DNA from: Montifringilla adamsi
Lineage: Eukaryota; Chordata; Aves; Passeriformes; Passeridae
Direction of reading: 5' to 3'
Assembly: GCA_017590115.1 (NCBI GenBank)
Contig: JAGGNK010011003.1
Span: 1,934,558 to 1,998,557 of the forward strand
Length of the DNA: 64,000 bases
The position numbers were made by a program, and so were the translations under genes. Of the stretch, positions 24,189 through 35,300 are shown piece after piece; positions within the stretch are counted from its first letter, which is position 1, and every line of letters begins with the position of its first letter. Under the pieces are notes generated by a model. That model had not been told where the DNA came from. It searched no databases and saw only the letters and a program-made list of their open reading frames with translations.

Positions 24189-24989
24189 CCTTTCGGGTTT
24201 GAACACCCCCTGCCCCCCGCAGACCTGCCTCCCCTCTGCCGCTCGCACAGCTCTGCGCTGCCCTGCCTGCCGGGCTCCGCCAGACCGGGACCTTCGGACA
24301 GGTAGGCAGCGCTGCCCGCGCCGTGCTCACCCCGCCCCGGGGCCAGCGGTGGATGCTCCGCCGAGTTCATTCCCCTCTGCTGTCGCAGGGACTGGGGAGG
24401 AGTGGGGAACACCTTCCCACTTTCCCTGCGCCCCGGAGGAGACAAAGACACGGACTGACGGGGATCCCCGGTCCTGCCGCCGTCGGGATGCGCGCGGAGC
24501 TCCGGTTACGGCGGCATCGCTCAGCGGTGCGGGCGGGCAGAGAGCTCGGACAGCGCCGGTGCCGGGGCGCGGTGCCTTCGGCCAGACCTATTGTCACCCG
24601 TGCTGGGCAGCGGGCTCCGGACTCTACGGGTCCCGCCGCGGTTCTCCACGCGGCTCGCCTCCGTGCCCTGCGCCGTGTGCCTCGCGGGGATGCGCGGTGC
24701 GGGCTCTGGGACTCACGTCCCACCGCCACGCTGCCGGTCACTCCTGCACGCTTCCTCCTCAGATCGCTCTGGGAAGCAAAGTCGCCTCGGACAGAGGCAC
24801 CGTCCCTCTCTCGGGGCCCCGGGGGTACGTCCCGGCTCCGAGCCAGAGATGCCGAGGGGCGACGGAAGCTTTTCTCACGGAGTCATTGTGTTTACAGAGC
24901 CGTGCGCTGCCATGCACCGAGCCCCTGCGTACCCGCGGCTTGCTGTCTGTTCTTCCTCTGTTGATAAAAGTGAGGTCTCATTTCTGAAT

Positions 24990-27900
24990 TAGATCAACTT
25001 GGCATCAGTTAATGGCTTATTGCAACTAGTAATTGATCACACAGAATTTAAGTGGCACTTATCTAATTCACACCTAAAGTTTTCTGTCAGCTGGAGGGTT
25101 TAATCGAAGTGTTTTTGTATTCCCATGTCCTCTCCCTTGAAGAAGGAGGCATTAATTCTATACATATGGGTCAAAGTGAGAGTGTCATGCAAGGAAAAAT
25201 GTTGAAAGCACAGCCTCACTGTTTTGCCAGTCGAGACACATCCATGTCTCCCTCCCAGTGAAGATCAGGGCAAATCTGCCCCATTCTTCCCTGTAACACT
25301 GGCGAGTACTTTCCAGCTGGGTGAGCAATAACCTTTCCTATTGATTGTGTCCCATTTGTCACCTGGCATTGCACATGCAACTGAAGAGTCTTCTCTGCCA
25401 TGCTGACAGCAAGCAACTGTATCCTGGATGTGAATCTCAGGCTCATTGCTGTTTTAGTGTCTTTATTGGGTAGAGTGGACTCTGTTTGATAGCAGGTCGC
25501 CTGTGGTGGCGGCGTCAGCCACACTGTGAAGTCCCAGAGGGAAGCAGAGCAGAGGGTACTGCATATTCATTCATGGGCCCCTCTTACCCTTCAAAGCAGT
25601 GACTTGCTGGGCTGACCTGTCCCTGGCAGATGCTGTGTTGGGAAGCTCTCAGGGCAGGCTGGGCTAGGCTCAGGACAAAGTGGCACAGCTGTGGCTAGGG
25701 GCATGTATTGACTTGAAGGTGTCCAGCATCGACCAAAACCGGGGTGCTGGAGCTCAGCAGGGACTCAGCTCACAAGCCTGGGCTGCAGCAAAGGGAGTTC
25801 CCTGGGCTATGCTGTGTGAACAGATGACTTCTGTCCTCATCAGCAGAGTAGAGCACAGGCTGTCAGCCGGAGCTGATGGGTGAGAGGAGCCCCAGCTCCA
25901 GCCCTACAACTAATGTTGAGTGAATCAAGTTTCAAGTGGTCACTGAATACAAATTGCCCCAGGGAGAGGCTTTGTGAAGGCACAGGGGATAGCCACAACT
26001 ACTACTTAATGCCTTGCAAGCCTGAATCCTTATGTCCTGTCTCTCCTGCCACTAATACAATTGGCATATTACTGAATTTGGCCCTTTCTATTCTGGAGTG
26101 CTGTCTGGGGATAGCAAAAGTGAGAGAGAACAGAACAGGTAAAGGAATCAGAGGTTTCAAAGGGCAGAATGGAGGGGGTGTTCAGGTAGCCTGAATATCT
26201 GCAGAGAGGAAATGTCTTGCATCACAGTCAGGAGGGACAAAGAAACTTTGGATTCCAGTAAGTATGAAAGGCAAGATAGGGAGGAATGGTGATGATGGAA
26301 GCAGGAAACCTAAAAAGCAGGGCGGCTCTGAAAAGGAACACAAAAGGACTGAAGATCTGTGAACAGAGAGCTGTTCTGTCATCCCAAGGATGTCTGGGAC
26401 AACTGCAAAAACAATTGAAACTCTTTACAAATCTAGTGTGCAGGAAATGTTGGAAAGAATAAAAATGTTATTACTTTTGCCCTGGAGAGGAAAAGAGAAG
26501 GGCAAATATTACCTGCCTGCTTTGGGAGACCCTACAAAGCTGTGATTGGGCTTTTAGAAATGGGAAGGTCTCTTGGCAGATTGTTTATGAACCTTCCCAG
26601 CATTTGCCTCCAGAAACAGAAAAACAGATGGAAAGAGACCCAGCAGGGAAGTCAAATCTCATTTATCTGCACAATGCCATCCTCATGGCTCCAGCCAGCT
26701 CTCTGCATGTCAGCCACCATAGAGCCTACCCCATCCATTCTGCTCCAGGCCTTCTCAAGCCCATCCATCACCCCATGGCTTCTTCTTTACAGGGAGCCTG
26801 GCACACAGAGCTGGGTTTATTGTCTGACATCCCTGCCACACAGGCACATACACACAACACCCATGCAGATGCCCATACACTTTGTGTATTACTGCAGATT
26901 GGGGTTGTCTGGAGTCCAGGAAATCTTTACACACGTCTGCCAAAATCTGAGTTTATCAGAGCCAAAAAGAAATCTGGCCCAGCACACATGCTTGGGTCCA
27001 GCTTGGTTCAGCCCTCGAGCATACTAAATGCATCAAAGATCTTGACAGTCTCTTAGTTCAAGGGTTTTGTTCCTCTTGGCTGTAACATGAAATGTGAAAA
27101 GTTAAAGCTAGGACTGTCAGATATCATGTTTTAAGTGAGATACATGAATGAATGTTCCTGTTTTGTCAAATACAAACCAAATACACCAGGAACATTTTCA
27201 GAGTCTATTTCGGAGCCAAGGTGACACAACTGTATTTACAGCAGAAAAACATGAGAGAATTTCCATGTACCTGCTCAGTGCATGGCTGCCTTGCAGGATT
27301 ATGAGAGCAGAAAAATAGCAATTATATTAGTGACTCCAGAGAAGACTTCCCACAGGGAAAGTTATCCAAGATGCAACCCCCCACCCCCCCTCAATTTCAC
27401 TTATGGGATTGTTACCATCCACTACTAACCCAAAATGGATCAGAAATTGTGGCTGGAAAACAGCACTGCAACTCACTTCCCAGTCCTGAGTCTATGCTCT
27501 GGGCAGCTCTTTGCTGTGCATATGTTCACGTGAGAGGCAGATTTGCTACCTCAGGTGGCTTGTACTCCTGAGGGTCTACAAGGCAGTGCAGGAAGAGGGG
27601 TGGAGCAATAAGGATGTAGGTCTGGTCTTGTGAAGAACTACAGGGGCAGCTTAACATGGCAAATACTCCATCTATTTCCCTTACTAATATATGAACCCTA
27701 AGAAGATGATGAATTCTGGGCTTTGTTGTAACATGTGTGTTTGTTTATAGCAATTGAGGAAAGGCAACTCTCACAAGGCCAGACTTCTTTCTGCCTGGTG
27801 TGTGTCTCAGGCAGAATTTCATCCTTTGCAGGCTGCATCAGCGGGGTGCAAACCTTGCTGTCCCCTTCATCAATGAGCCCAAGGCTAGCAAGAGATTCTT

Positions 27901-29312
27901 TTGTGGACTGTGGTCTTGCTAGAAAAGAGGGTGAAGTTTATTTTGGTGCTCAGCCATTGAGGAACCTGAGCACTGAGCACTAGGGATGCTATTGTGTTAT
28001 CTAGCTGTCCTTTTAAGTGTGAATTCTATAGGGTAAGAAAAATAAATGAGGTATTAAGAGGTTTCTGGAACTAAAGATAGATCAGGACATGGAAACGAGT
28101 GGTTAGGAGAAGGCTGGGGCTGCTTTGCCTCTAGAACAGCAATGTTGCATTAACCCAAAACTTGTCCATGCACTGGTTTGGTTTAGCAAACAGCTCAGAT
28201 CTCCCCTGATAACAGTGTAGCACAGGTTGTCAGGTAATGCAGGTAATCTACATCATTAATGCAAGATTCCCAGTGACAGTAGCGCAGCACGTTAACCTGC
28301 CAGTGCGGAATTGAGGCAATCTGTGCTCCTACCTGCATTTTCATCCTGCTTCATGCCAACAAGACAGCTGGGCAGCTTAAATAAACACCCCCTATGCTTT
28401 GAAGCAGACCTTCTGTTTAACTGCCCTGCAGCATTTAGCTGCCTCCCAGCTCCCACTGAAAATCAGAATGTGTCTGTCAGATTCACCATCAAAGGGACAT
28501 GTCTGTGAGAGTGAGATTGGAGACACCCTTGCATTCTCTTTGCACTTGTTCTCTCCTCTTGGTATTTTGCCTACAGATGAAAAGGTAAGATGCTCTTTAT
28601 AGCTCTTTTGAGTTGTTCTGAGTGATGTCTTAATCCAGCTGGTTCTTAAGGGGAAAATCCTAGGAAAAAAGCAAAGACCCCATAGTCTGGCGAAAAAGCA
28701 AATGACCCCATGCAGAGCTGTGTGTTGCTATTTGTTCTAGTAGTTTGGAAGAAGAAGATATTAATTTTTTTTAATAGATTTAGCTGTCAGTCTGCTTTTC
28801 CTTTGTTCCAGGTAGCTGCCAATAAAATAGTATTTCTAGTGTTATGCCTTTGCAAGTGAGCTTCCCAGTGCCTCCTAAATCAGTCCTCAAGGAACAGTTT
28901 ATTGTCTTTTATGGCCAGTAGAAAGACCAGATTTTTGAAAACTGCATGAAAAGAAGGCCGCTCTGCTGCCTACCTCTTTCCAGGGAATGGCTGCACAGAA
29001 AACATGTTCCCAGGCTATGAACAGCAACAGAGAGGAATCTTGGAAAGGCAGGATTGGCTGGTGAGTGCATGAGCAGGGATTTTTCAATTAACAGGATGAG
29101 GGCATCTCTCTCTTAACTCCAGAATGCTGGGCTGCTGTGATGGCAAAATTTCCACTGACTCAAAATTCTCCATAGCTGTCTCTCAGGCTGAAAGAAAAGG
29201 GGAAAGGAAGAGCCCAAGCTGCTCCTAGTGCATCTTCTGTCAACTCCACAAAAACTGGAGTCAGAATTGGCCTGAAAGGCTGTTACCTGCTACCCTTCAC
29301 AGGCTGCAATGG
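24990..29312. other. Presumed DRAXIN intron 1, first part: no feature seen
   Basis: If DRAXIN starts at about 23.8 kb this is intronic. I saw no conserved exon, RNA gene or clear repeat. Open frames up to 161 codons, such as 26542-27027, have no protein-like or splice support. Confidence 0.4.
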
Positions 29313-29737
29313 CTGGTGTCATGGTTTGATACTGGCCAAATGCCAGGCACCCACACAGTAGTTTGCTCACCCTCTTATGCTATAGTTGGGCAGAGGAGAG
29401 AGAAAAAAAAGTTAACAAATTTAATTGAGATTGAGATAAGGACTGTGAGGAAAATACTCAGAAAAAAAGGGCAAAACAGGTTCAAATTTAAAGGTATAAG
29501 GTAAATGTATTATTAACAGAGTGAGAGGAGGATAATGAAAAGTAAAAGAAGTCTTTAAAACACCTTTTCCCCTCCACAGCCCTTCCCTCTTTCCCACCAA
29601 CAGCACAGGGAGACAGGGCATGGGGGTTTTGGTCAGTTTGTCACTCCAGGTCTTGTTCTGTTTGCTCAGGGAGAGGAGTCTCCTCTCCTCTGCCGTGGGT
29701 CCCCTCCCACAGGCAACAGTCATCCCAAACCTGTTGT

Positions 29738-30178
29738 GGTGTGGGTCACTCAGCCACAGGCTGCAGTCCTCAAAGGAGAGGCTGCTCTAGTTTGGGAGCA
29801 GGGCATTCTCTGTGTCTCTGGGAGCAGGGCCCTTTCTCTGTGTCTCTGGGAGCAGGGCCCTCTCTCTGTGTCTCTGCAAGCAGGAGCCCTTGTCACTCAG
29901 CCACAGGCTGCAGTCCTCAAAGGAGAGGCTGCTCTAGTTTGGGAGCAAGGCATTCTCTGTCTCTGGAAGCAGGGCCCTCTGTCTCTGGAAGCAGGGCCCT
30001 CTCTCTGTGTCTCTGGGAGCAGGGCCCTCTCTCTGTGTCTCTGGGAGCAGGGCCCTCTCTCTGTGTCTCTGGAAGCAGGAGCTCTCTCTCTGTGTCTCTG
30101 GGAGCAGGAGCTCTCTCTCTGTGTCTCTGCAAGCAGGAGCTCTCTCTCTGTGTCTCTGGGAGCAGGGCCCTCTCTCTG
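29738..30178 (+). repeat. GC-rich minisatellite (about 13 units of 22-30 bp)
   Basis: Units of the form GGGAGCAGGGCCCTCTCTCT plus GTGTCTCT repeat from about 29810 to 30176. A longer block that includes CACTCAGCCACAGGCTGCAG occurs twice (from about 29748 and 29900), so the array has a higher-order repeat. Open frames cross the array in several phases because the unit lacks stops; they are not proposed as genes. Confidence 0.9.
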
Positions 30179-30511
30179 TTCGGGTCTCCTGCTGGATCAC
30201 AGCTTTCTCTGCCATCCACCCACTCCACCGTGAGCACTTTTCCCACAGGCTGTGAGTGGATCTCTGCATGCCCCGTGGACCTCATGCATTACAAGGGGAC
30301 AGTTTGTTTTACCGTGTCCTCACCACAGCATGAGAGGAATCTCTGCTCTGACACTTGGAGCACATCCTTCCCTTCCTTTTTTTCCGCTGTCCTTGGTGCC
30401 ACCATGTTGTTTTCCCTCACATGTAATTTCCTCCTCTTCTCCGACTAGAAGAAAACTGCTGCTCATTGCCAACAAGTTCCACCAATTCAGAAATTCTTAC
30501 AGGGTCTCGCA

Positions 30512-30670
30512 GTGCCGAGAAGCTGATCTCATCTGGTTTCCACACTGTGGAGTCTCTCTCTCTCTCGCCGTGTCTCCGCTGCCGGCCAGGCGGGTGCCGA
30601 GAAGCTGATCTCATCTGGTTTCCACACTGTGGAGTCTCTCTCTCGCCGTGTTTCCGCTGCCGGCCAGGCG
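30512..30670 (+). repeat. 82-bp tandem duplication inside the ERV element
   Basis: The segment starting GTGCCGAGAAGCTGATCTCA occurs at 30512 and again at 30594. The second copy is shorter in its CT run. Confidence 0.9.
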
Positions 30671-31083
30671 TCCCCGCTGCCATCGCGTGGCAGTGGCGGC
30701 CCTGCGGCGCTGCCGCTGTTTAACGCCTCTCTCCATGTAGGGCCTGGGAAGGAGAAGCCACTGCAGCTGCCCCTGCCCTTCTGCCTGAGGCAAGGCCAGC
30801 TAGCGGCAGCCAGGCGGGCACGGCTCACCACAAGCATGCCAAGATGGCCGCAGTGCCTCACCACCCCTGGCAAAACTGTGCTCGTGCTGTTTTGATTTTC
30901 TTCTTAAATATGTCATCACCGAGGTGTTAGCAACCTCTCTAATTGGGCCAGCAGCATGTCCGTCTTCAGAGGCATCAGGGATTGGCTCTGTCGGACATGG
31001 TGGAAGCTTCTAGCAGCTTCCCACAGAAGCTATCCCAGTGGCCCTCCCCGCTACCAAAAACCAGGCTGTGCCAAATCAACACA

Positions 31084-32340
31084 CTGGCCAAGCAGAAAAC
31101 CACCTGGAGGAGGGAGTATGAGCCCTTGTGGTTAAGCAGCAAAGTGGTTCTCCTGCTGAACAGATGGAAATCAGGTGCAGCCAAGTGCTGAGGTGCAGAA
31201 AAGACTGAGATGAGGTTGAGTGAAAAGCTGTGGCTGTAACTCTGTGACAGTGTTTCTCAAAGGTGAGCACAGGCCTGGTTTTGTGGCAGTCAGTATCCCA
31301 GGGAACTCTGTTTTTAAGCATGTCCTCATGCTGCCCAGAGAGAGTGGGACAGTCTGGAAAAGCTGTGCTAGAAATGCTGTAAATTCCTTCCCCCATTTTT
31401 GTGGGAAAGGACAGGGGAGAATGACTGAATAACTTAATTAGAGAATGCTCTGACTTGTACAGAGCGCAAAGCTACAACATCCCAAAGCCATGTCTTGTAA
31501 CACAAACAAAAGGATGAAAGAAGACCCTCAAAAATATGACAGTGAAGCAGAATGAATGAGAACAGTCTGCAGCCCCTGTGCTGGTGGACTCAATGAAACT
31601 TAGTTTTGATGTTCTTGGGACATAAATTACCCTCCCAGTGACAGCCTTGCCTGGTGACCTGTGCAGGATCAAGGAGGTAAAGTGGGACAAGCTAAGGAAA
31701 CCTCAGTCTGCCTCTACCCCTTGGTCCTTTAGACCAGCATCCCCTGCTCTGCTGACAGCCTTTTTATTTCCCTGCTATGCCATGGGCTATCAGCACAAAG
31801 TCTCCAGTGTTTTTTTTCTTTCTTTGACCAATTTCCACCACCCTGAAGCAGTATGCAAGCACCTGTGGAAGTCTCTGTCCTGAGCTGCTCAGGGCTGTTA
31901 CTGGTCCTGTGTGGCCACCATCTGCCTCCAGTTCTGTTCATTTTGACATCTTCATTGCAAGAAAACCAGCTGTGAGGAGGGGCCAGTGCCCCTAGCTCAG
32001 GATGCCAGCCTGGCAGCTGGTATTGTGCCAGGCTTAAGAGCTGTGGGCAGGAGCCAGCCCCCCCCAGCCCCTCAGATGGTGGGCTGTGAATAGGAGGGTA
32101 GGGGGGGTAGTGGGGAATCAAAGGGAAGTGTCCTACTGATTGATGACCTCATTTGCACATGAAACTGGGACCTCTCAGCCCTGCAGGCCCTGCACATGTG
32201 TCTCAGCTGCTGTAACCACGGCTGGGAAAAGAGGAGATAAGATAAGAAGAGGGAATAACTTGCTTCCACCTCAGGACACCATAATGGTTTTTATCTAAAT
32301 ATCCTAGGATTGAATCTTGATGGCCTTTACAGTTCCTAAG
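31084..32340. other. DRAXIN intron 1, last part: no feature seen
   Basis: Ordinary intronic sequence leading to the T-rich acceptor at 32350-32376. No exon or repeat could be supported. Confidence 0.4.
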
Positions 32341-32392
32341 TGTTGGTTGCTTTTTTCCCCCCTTTTTTATTTGCAGGTGAGACAGAGCACCC

Positions 32393-35300
32393 ATGATTAT
32401 GGAAACTTCTTCCACCTTCTCTTCTTTCCTTTTCCTGTGTGTGCTGGTTCTTTCAGACATCAGTCTTGCAATCTCCCTGAAGCCTGGCACAAAGCTCAAA
32501 AATGCCCCAGAGAACAACCACCACCTTCAAAATCAAGAGATGTGGCTGCAGCAGCCCAGAACTGGGCGCCATCACAGGCAAGGCTTGGCCAAGAAGGAGA
32601 GGATCCATACCATGGCTTCAAGAGGCCAACTGGCTGGGGAAGAGACCCTCAAGATGGGCAGTGGAGCTTCAGCTGTGGAAGAGCTGGTGACAGAGGGACA
32701 GCCAGCAGCCCTGAAACAGAATAAGGACGTGTTCCTGGGGTTTGAATTGTCATATCCTGAGAGGGAAAACCAGTCCCCAGGCTCTGAGAAAGGAAAGAAG
32801 CAGAACCGAGAACATCGTCGACACAGTCGCAGGGACAGGCTCAAACATCACCAAGGTATTTGAGCTCTGAGGGAAGCTGGGGCTCTGTGTCACTGGAAAT
32901 TAGCATCTCTTGTGTGAGGGCAAGAAGATGCAGCTGTGGTGGAGCCACATGGGTGTGTGGAGGGTGTGGAGTGTGTGCCTGCTCTGGGGAGAAATCTGCC
33001 AAACAAAAGAGGCACAAGAAAAAAGGGGAACTGCAGAAGCAGGATTTTAGTACTGGCTGCAATTTTGTGAAAATGGCCTGGTTTGTCTTACAGGGGGAGC
33101 TCTGAGAGACCCTAAGACTTGAGGGGCTGTTTTAGGGTGGTCTGTTTTGTTGGTTTTATTTTCCTTTTTAGCAAATGGCCCAATTTAGGAACAAGTATGT
33201 CCGAGCCATGCTCAATCTCTCCACTGACTTCAAAAAATGATGAGAATTAGAAAAAACACAACCCCCTTATTTTGCTTTGAAGACCAGTTTCTTCTCACCA
33301 GAGCTTGTACTCTTCTATATTTATGCTGAACAACAACAAAATGCAAATTTTGCATATGTGAAATTGCAGTGATAACTTTAAAATGTTGATTGATTTTGAC
33401 TGGGACTGCTTTCCTTTGCAGGTCAAGTTGTGGGTGTATGTTTCTGTGGTATGAGCTCACTGTGGTAAACCTTGAGTTCTGTTAAAGTGAGGGAATTTGT
33501 GTCAATCTACACTATGTGACAAGCTGGGTGTCACGTCCTTGAGTTCCATCCTTCACTCCTCCCTGCCTCAGTAAGAAGAGCTCTATTGTTTTTTCAGAGG
33601 ACTGACTAAACAGTTTGTGTTAGCAATATAAAAGAGTATGCAACAAAGCTTGTTTGAAGCAATATTTGCAGCCTACACACAGGGCTTATTTTTTGAGGTT
33701 AACTTAAGGTCTATATTTAAATTAGTACTTATGAAGAAGAGGGACATATCTGTGAAGATAATTTCAAGTTAGGTAAGTCCTGACTTGAGCTAAATTGAAA
33801 TAACTCACTACTAAAATCAAATAAGAATGTATTCACAGGTATTTGCAATAGTTTAATCTGTTGGTTTAAAAATGGTTAAATAGGTACATTTTGTACTTTT
33901 GAGACCAGAAAAAAAACATGTTTTGCTTCTTAAACAAGAGACAGACATATCTTCAGGGAGGTGTGATTTTGTATGTCTTAAGCATGCAAAAATCAAGCTG
34001 CATATACTCTGGACCTGATTTATCACTGTAATAGCTCATTACTCTGTTATACAGTGGTCTAAAACAGCAGCTCAGGATCATGGAGCAGTGGTTGGCAGCT
34101 GGATGAAACATGAATTCCTTTGACTCCAATCTGTCACACGGAGAAAAGGGATGAGAAAGGTAATGCCACTGTGCCTGTTGCCCTCTGCAGGGAAGGCTCC
34201 TGATGCTGGGCCAAGCTCCCTGTACAAGAAACCCAAAAGCTCTGAAGAACAGTTTCAAAATCTTCAGGCAGAAGAAGCTACAAGTCTGACTCCCACCATG
34301 CTCCTCATTGCTGCACTGGACACAGCTGTTTCCACAGAAGAGCCTCCTGTTCTTCCAGCCACTTCACCACGGTCACAGGTAAAGAGACAGCTGGGAACTC
34401 TTCTGTACCTCCAAGCCTTGCCTCTCCCTCAGCTATCCACCTTCACTGAGTTTCAAGGACCAGAGAGACAGTAGGAGCACTTGACTGAAGAGCCAGCATG
34501 TCCTAACACTCATTGCTTACCTTTTGCTCTCACACAGAAGCAGTAGAAACTTCCTTCTTGGCTTCAGCCTCAACAAGGGAAGGTTCTTTGCTTTTGAAAA
34601 TGAGATGCCAGGAATCCCCAGTGGATAAGACAGGAGTGGAGGAGGGGAGGGGCAATCATAAAGCCTTTTTTAATGTAAAAGCACCATGAAAATTTGCAAA
34701 GACTTCAGTGTCTCTACAGAAGTGTAATCTGTTGTCTGTCTGGTTTTTTGGTGGTTTGCAGGCCCGCCTCAGGCAAGATGGGGATGTGATGCCCACCTTG
34801 GATATGGCACTCTTTGACTGGACCGATTATGAGGACCTCAAACCAGAAATGTGGCCATCTGCTAAAAAGAAAGGTGCTAAACCTCCCTGTCCTCTTTCCC
34901 AAAAGTCATCCAGTAAGGCTTGTCTATGGTTAGTATTCATAGATGTGCTGAAGGACATGAGATCATAGTGGTGAGGGAAGAGAGAAGCAGCATAATGCTG
35001 ATTGAGTTTTGTGCTCAGTTTCAGGATGTTTCTCATTTTGGATGCATATTTGGAGGGCAGAGTAAAAATGATAAATGGAGAGTGGAGAAATAGGGAGGAG
35101 ATTAAATTATGAAGGTTTAGAGTTCAAACTCTTGAAATTTGAGGCTGTTTTTACTCTGGAAAAATATATTCTCCAAAATGAAAATACTAGTGTGAAATTT
35201 TCTATCAGCATCTTTTTTTTCCATAGAAAAACGCCGCAGTAAGAGCCCCAACAGTGTAAATGAAACCACAACAGCTGAAGGAGAGCCATGTGATCACCAC

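Larger units (their letters stand above)
23020..24950. promoter_or_regulatory. CpG island, divergent promoter of MAD2L2 and DRAXIN
   Basis: Nearly 2 kb of CpG-dense sequence separates the minus-strand MAD2L2 from the plus-strand DRAXIN. A possible MAD2L2 noncoding-exon donor lies at 23546 on the minus strand. A strong plus-strand donor (GCGCAG then GTGAGCG) lies at 23829/23830 and fits the noncoding first exon of DRAXIN, whose coding exon opens at 32377. A second possible donor is ACAG/GTAGGC at 24300/24301. Between the two directions stands a perfect CRE palindrome, TGACGTCA (23603-23610). Long open frames in both strands of the island follow from its GC content and are not proposed as genes. 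Transcript ends need RNA data. Confidence 0.7.
29317..31083 (+). mobile_element. Long ERV LTR-type element with TG...CA ends and internal minisatellite
   Basis: The left edge begins TGTCATGGTTTGATACTGG, the characteristic start of passerine ERV LTRs. The right part (about 30900-31083) contains GAGGTGTTAGCAACCTCTCT and GGAAGCTTCTAGCAGCTTCC and ends CAAATCAACACA, also familiar from such LTRs. The 4-bp flank CTGG is present on both sides (29313-29316 and 31084-31087), consistent with a target-site duplication. At 1767 bp it is unusually long, mainly because of internal tandem repeats. No gag, pol or env frame is present. Confidence 0.65.

Noticed and set aside
23009..24987. Open frames up to 385 codons on both strands
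   Set aside because: High GC removes stops; composition is Pro/Arg/Ala/Gly noise over a CpG island and no family is recognisable.
26542..27056. Overlapping 161- and 150-codon frames
   Set aside because: Two frames open over the same stretch without splice signals or similarity, as expected by chance in the presumed DRAXIN intron 1.
29738..30178. Regularly spaced repeats resembling a CRISPR array
   Set aside because: Units are contiguous without unique spacers, and the genome is that of a vertebrate.
29736..30448. Open frames of 165 and 235 codons with LWEQGPLSVS-like repeats
   Set aside because: They are translations of the minisatellite, open in several frames on both strands, with no splice context or non-repetitive domain.
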